Of a stretch of 8,125 nt of DNA, positions 7,081 to 8,125 are shown one piece after another. This DNA is from an uncultured Muribaculaceae bacterium. GTDB lineage: Bacteria > Bacteroidota > Bacteroidia > Bacteroidales > Muribaculaceae. The notes under the pieces were generated by a model. That model was not told the DNA's origin, searched no databases, and was given only the letters and a program-made list of their open reading frames with translations. Made by a program: the position numbers and the translations under genes. The stretch lies in contig CAMWGM010000054.1 in assembly GCA_947173755.1 (NCBI GenBank), positions 1 to 8,125 on the forward strand, written 5' to 3'. Positions within the stretch are counted from its first letter, which is position 1; the number at the start of each line of letters is the position of its first letter.

Positions 7081-7111
7081 CAAAAGTACACATTTTTTCC
7101 AAAACCCCCAA
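7081..7111 (-). promoter_or_regulatory. Promoter for the esterase (and probably metH)
   Basis: On the minus strand TTG (7109-7111), 20 bases, then TACTTTTG (7081-7088) fit the Bacteroidota consensus. Transcription would start near 7074, giving a leader of about 53 bases. That leader is too short for a cobalamin or SAM riboswitch. Confidence 0.68.
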
Positions 7112-7141
7112 TTTCCCCATCTCCCCTATCCCAAATAAAAC

Positions 7142-7159
7142 GAAGGTCGCCAGACCTTC
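7142..7159 (-). other. Perfect short hairpin with a U-rich flank on the minus strand
   Basis: GAAGGTC (7142-7148) and GACCTTC (7153-7159) form a 7-bp stem around a 4-base loop. Read on the minus strand it is followed by GTTTTATTTG, which resembles a Rho-independent terminator. It could block transcription entering the esterase promoter region from the right, or simply be one end of the repeat element at 7142-7275. Confidence 0.5.
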
Positions 7160-7275
7160 AACCCTTCGTAACCCCACCTTAAGTGAACGGTTTCACAACC
7201 GGAGCGAACGCGACGTTGTGACAGCCGTGAGTGTAGGTGGGGATAGCGTGCGGCACAAGGAAGTAGACCTTCAAC
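7152..7275. repeat. Candidate mobile or interspersed repeat: 11-bp direct repeats around a 71-base imperfect palindrome
   Basis: AGACCTTCAAC occurs at 7152-7162 and again at 7265-7275. Between them is a long imperfect palindrome: CCCCACCT (7172-7179) pairs with AGGTGGGG (7235-7242), CGG (7188-7190) with CCG (7225-7227), and TCACAAC (7193-7199) with GTTGTGA (7215-7221), leaving a 15-base tip. Smaller alternative hairpins lie inside the left arm. The arrangement is typical of REP-like or MITE-like elements. No convincing gene lies in it, and copy number in the genome is unknown. Confidence 0.55.
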
Positions 7276-7280
7276 TCCCT

Positions 7281-7307
7281 CCGCTCTCCGCTCTCCACTC
7301 TCCACTT
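7281..7307. repeat. Heptamer tandem repeat CC(G/A)CTCT
   Basis: Units CCGCTCT, CCGCTCT, CCACTCT and a diverged CCACTT run head to tail. The tract is pyrimidine-rich on the plus strand and lies just upstream of the promoter region of the next gene. It shares its 7-base period, but not its sequence, with the tract at 5952-5976. Confidence 0.7.
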
Positions 7308-7350
7308 CACAAAGGATCATTATCGCACCATTTCCCCCTTCCGCCGGTAG

Positions 7351-7358
7351 TAACTTTG
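7351..7358 (+). promoter_or_regulatory. -7 element for the small protein and capsid-like genes
   Basis: TAACTTTG is a perfect TAnnTTTG match. No good TTTG is found 19-21 bases upstream, so the promoter may be weaker or depend on another factor. Transcription would start near 7365. The remaining leader up to the ATG is A-rich (CAAACCAAAACAACAATCAA), the style favoured for efficient initiation in Bacteroidota, which rarely use Shine-Dalgarno sites. Confidence 0.6.
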
Positions 7359-7386
7359 CAGTGTCAAACCAAAACAACAATCAATT

Positions 7387-7671
7387 ATGGAAACAACAGC
7401 AACAACCACCGACACCGACATCCGTCAGCAACCCGCCGTCGACGAACCCGCAACACCCGCAACACCCGCGACACCCGCGACACCTGTGACCGTCGAATTA
7501 CCCGTATCCTCCGAGTCCTGCGCACCGCCCGTCATTCCCGCTCTCGGACTCTGGGAAATGTTCGACCAATCCGAAAGGCAACTCAACGACGAAATACGGT
7601 CAGCCGGCGACCGCGTCCTTTCCTCTCCCCGATCCTCCGTCTGGGATCTTGGCCGCAACCGCCTCTTCTAA
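7387..7671 (+). CDS. Small Pro/Thr/Ala-rich protein of unknown function upstream of the capsid-like gene
   Basis: I do not recognise this 94-residue protein. Residues 1-48 are low complexity and probably disordered (many Thr, Pro and Ala), including four Ala-Thr-Pro repeats at 22-33. Residues about 54-80 (LGLWEMFDQSERQLNDEIRS) look like an amphipathic helix, and the tail SSVWDLGRNRLF ends in hydrophobic and basic residues. There is no signal peptide or membrane segment; one cysteine lies at position 45. It sits 28 bases past a -7 element with an A-rich leader, and 40 bases before the capsid-like gene, so the two probably share a transcript. A disordered stretch plus helix would suit an accessory or scaffold of the capsid-like protein, but that is guesswork from context. 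Confidence 0.65.
   Translation: METTATTTDTDIRQQPAVDEPATPATPATPATPVTVELPVSSESCAPPVIPALGLWEMFDQSERQLNDEIRSAGDRVLSSPRSSVWDLGRNRLF
7450..7485 (+). repeat. 9-bp in-frame tandem repeat coding Ala-Thr-Pro
   Basis: Four copies of GC(A/G)ACACC(C/T) encode (Ala-Thr-Pro)4. Unit number can vary without breaking the frame, so this may be a variable-number locus. Confidence 0.85.
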
Positions 7672-7711
7672 TCCCATTCATCCTTTAACTTAATTAAACT
7701 CCAAAATAACT

Positions 7712-8125
7712 ATGTCCAACACACCTCTTACCATCCCCGCATCACGTCTCGCATCTCCCCAACTCCTCCGCAACGACATCGACGACCGCGTAATCCGCAT
7801 CCGTCCCGCTGCAACCCCTCTCGACCAGATCTCCCGCTTCGCCGGATCTCGCAAGGTCAAGAGCATGCAGGTCGAATACTACTCCGCCACAATGAAGGAA
7901 TCCTCCGCCACCGTCTCGCAGGCCATCGCCGCACGCGACCGCGTTCAGGCCGGTGTCAGTTTCGATGTCGATGTCAGCAACGGAGCCATCTTCTGCGAGA
8001 CTGAGACAATCGTCTTCCCCGATGTCAAGGTAGGCGACAAGCAGAAGCCCCTCGTGGCCTACATCCAGTCCATTTCGGGCGACACGCTTACTGTCTTTCC
8101 TGTCGCCGACCGCCTGCCCGTCTCT
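7712..8125 (+). CDS. Probable phage major-capsid-like protein (SU10-type), N-terminal 138 residues, runs off window
   Basis: The frame opens at the ATG at 7712 and stays open to the window end. After a short polar N-terminus, the segment VIRIRPAATPLDQISRFAGSR (residues 27-47), then KSMQVEYYS (50-58), resembles the opening of SU10-family major capsid proteins. In these a 'P-x-x-TP' stretch precedes a basic loop and a beta strand. The later SISGDTLTVFPVADRLP (120-136) also fits a capsid-like beta segment. Recognition is from memory of the pattern; no search was possible. The leader CTCCAAAATAACT is A-rich and lacks a Shine-Dalgarno site. Codon choice (GCC, GTC, ATC, CTC, CGC) matches the neighbouring host genes, with no sign of recent transfer. 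It follows a small gene and its own -7 element. Alternatives are another beta-rich structural protein or an encapsulin-like shell; the missing C-terminal part would decide. Confidence 0.5.
   Translation, partial: MSNTPLTIPASRLASPQLLRNDIDDRVIRIRPAATPLDQISRFAGSRKVKSMQVEYYSATMKESSATVSQAIAARDRVQAGVSFDVDVSNGAIFCETETIVFPDVKVGDKQKPLVAYIQSISGDTLTVFPVADRLPVS

Noticed and set aside
7142..7310. CRISPR array
   Set aside because: The repeats are a palindrome, one 11-bp direct pair and a heptamer tract; there is no regular repeat-spacer structure and no cas gene.
7126..7380. An 84-residue minus-strand frame in the 7022-7386 intergenic region
   Set aside because: It is a translation of the palindrome and heptamer repeat with no promoter or homology-like pattern.
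6984..7688. A 234-residue plus-strand frame through the intergenic repeats and the small-protein gene
   Set aside because: It starts inside the esterase gene, crosses its promoter and the repeats, reads the small gene in a different frame, and yields Arg/Thr-rich filler.

Overview
The window looks like a chromosomal segment of a GC-rich member of the Bacteroidales (Bacteroidota), plausibly Muribaculaceae. The family name is an inference. The phylum rests on several direct signs. Five upstream regions carry the Bacteroidota -7 element TAnnTTTG, four of them with a TTG or TTTG element 18-20 bases further upstream. Shine-Dalgarno sites are nearly absent and leaders are A-rich. One lipoprotein has a Cys-Ser-Asp-Asp-Asp start like the Bacteroides surface-export signal. 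The protein families (DUF4369/thioredoxin-like lipoprotein, CE2 esterase lipoprotein, OMPLA) also fit.

Layout, left to right. Positions 1-187 (minus) hold the first 62 codons of rsmH, which normally opens the division/cell-wall cluster. Positions 330-1181 (minus) encode an outer-membrane phospholipase A with its complete catalytic set. A divergent promoter region (1182-1376) separates it from a plus-strand lipoprotein gene (1377-2465). That lipoprotein appears to be a DUF4369 plus thioredoxin-fold protein with no redox cysteines. Its 3' end overlaps by 10 bp the convergent gene for cobalamin-dependent methionine synthase metH (2456-5905, minus). Upstream of metH and probably co-transcribed with it is a CE2-type SGNH carbohydrate esterase lipoprotein (5954-7021, minus).

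Positions 7022-7386 form a repeat-rich divergent intergenic region. It holds the esterase promoter, a short hairpin, a 71-base imperfect palindrome bordered by 11-bp direct repeats, a heptamer tandem tract and a -7 element facing right. That element precedes a small Pro/Thr/Ala-rich protein of unknown function (7387-7671) and, 40 bases later, a gene running off the window edge (7712 onward) whose N-terminus resembles an SU10-type phage major capsid protein.

Most of the window is housekeeping and envelope metabolism. The part that best merits a second look is the right edge: a capsid-like gene with host-like codon use behind its own promoter, next to a host esterase gene and with no terminase, portal or integrase on the visible side. 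Secondary points are the cysteine-free thioredoxin-like lipoprotein, the shortened MetH C-terminus inside a convergent overlap, and two heptamer repeat tracts, one of which encodes the end of the esterase.
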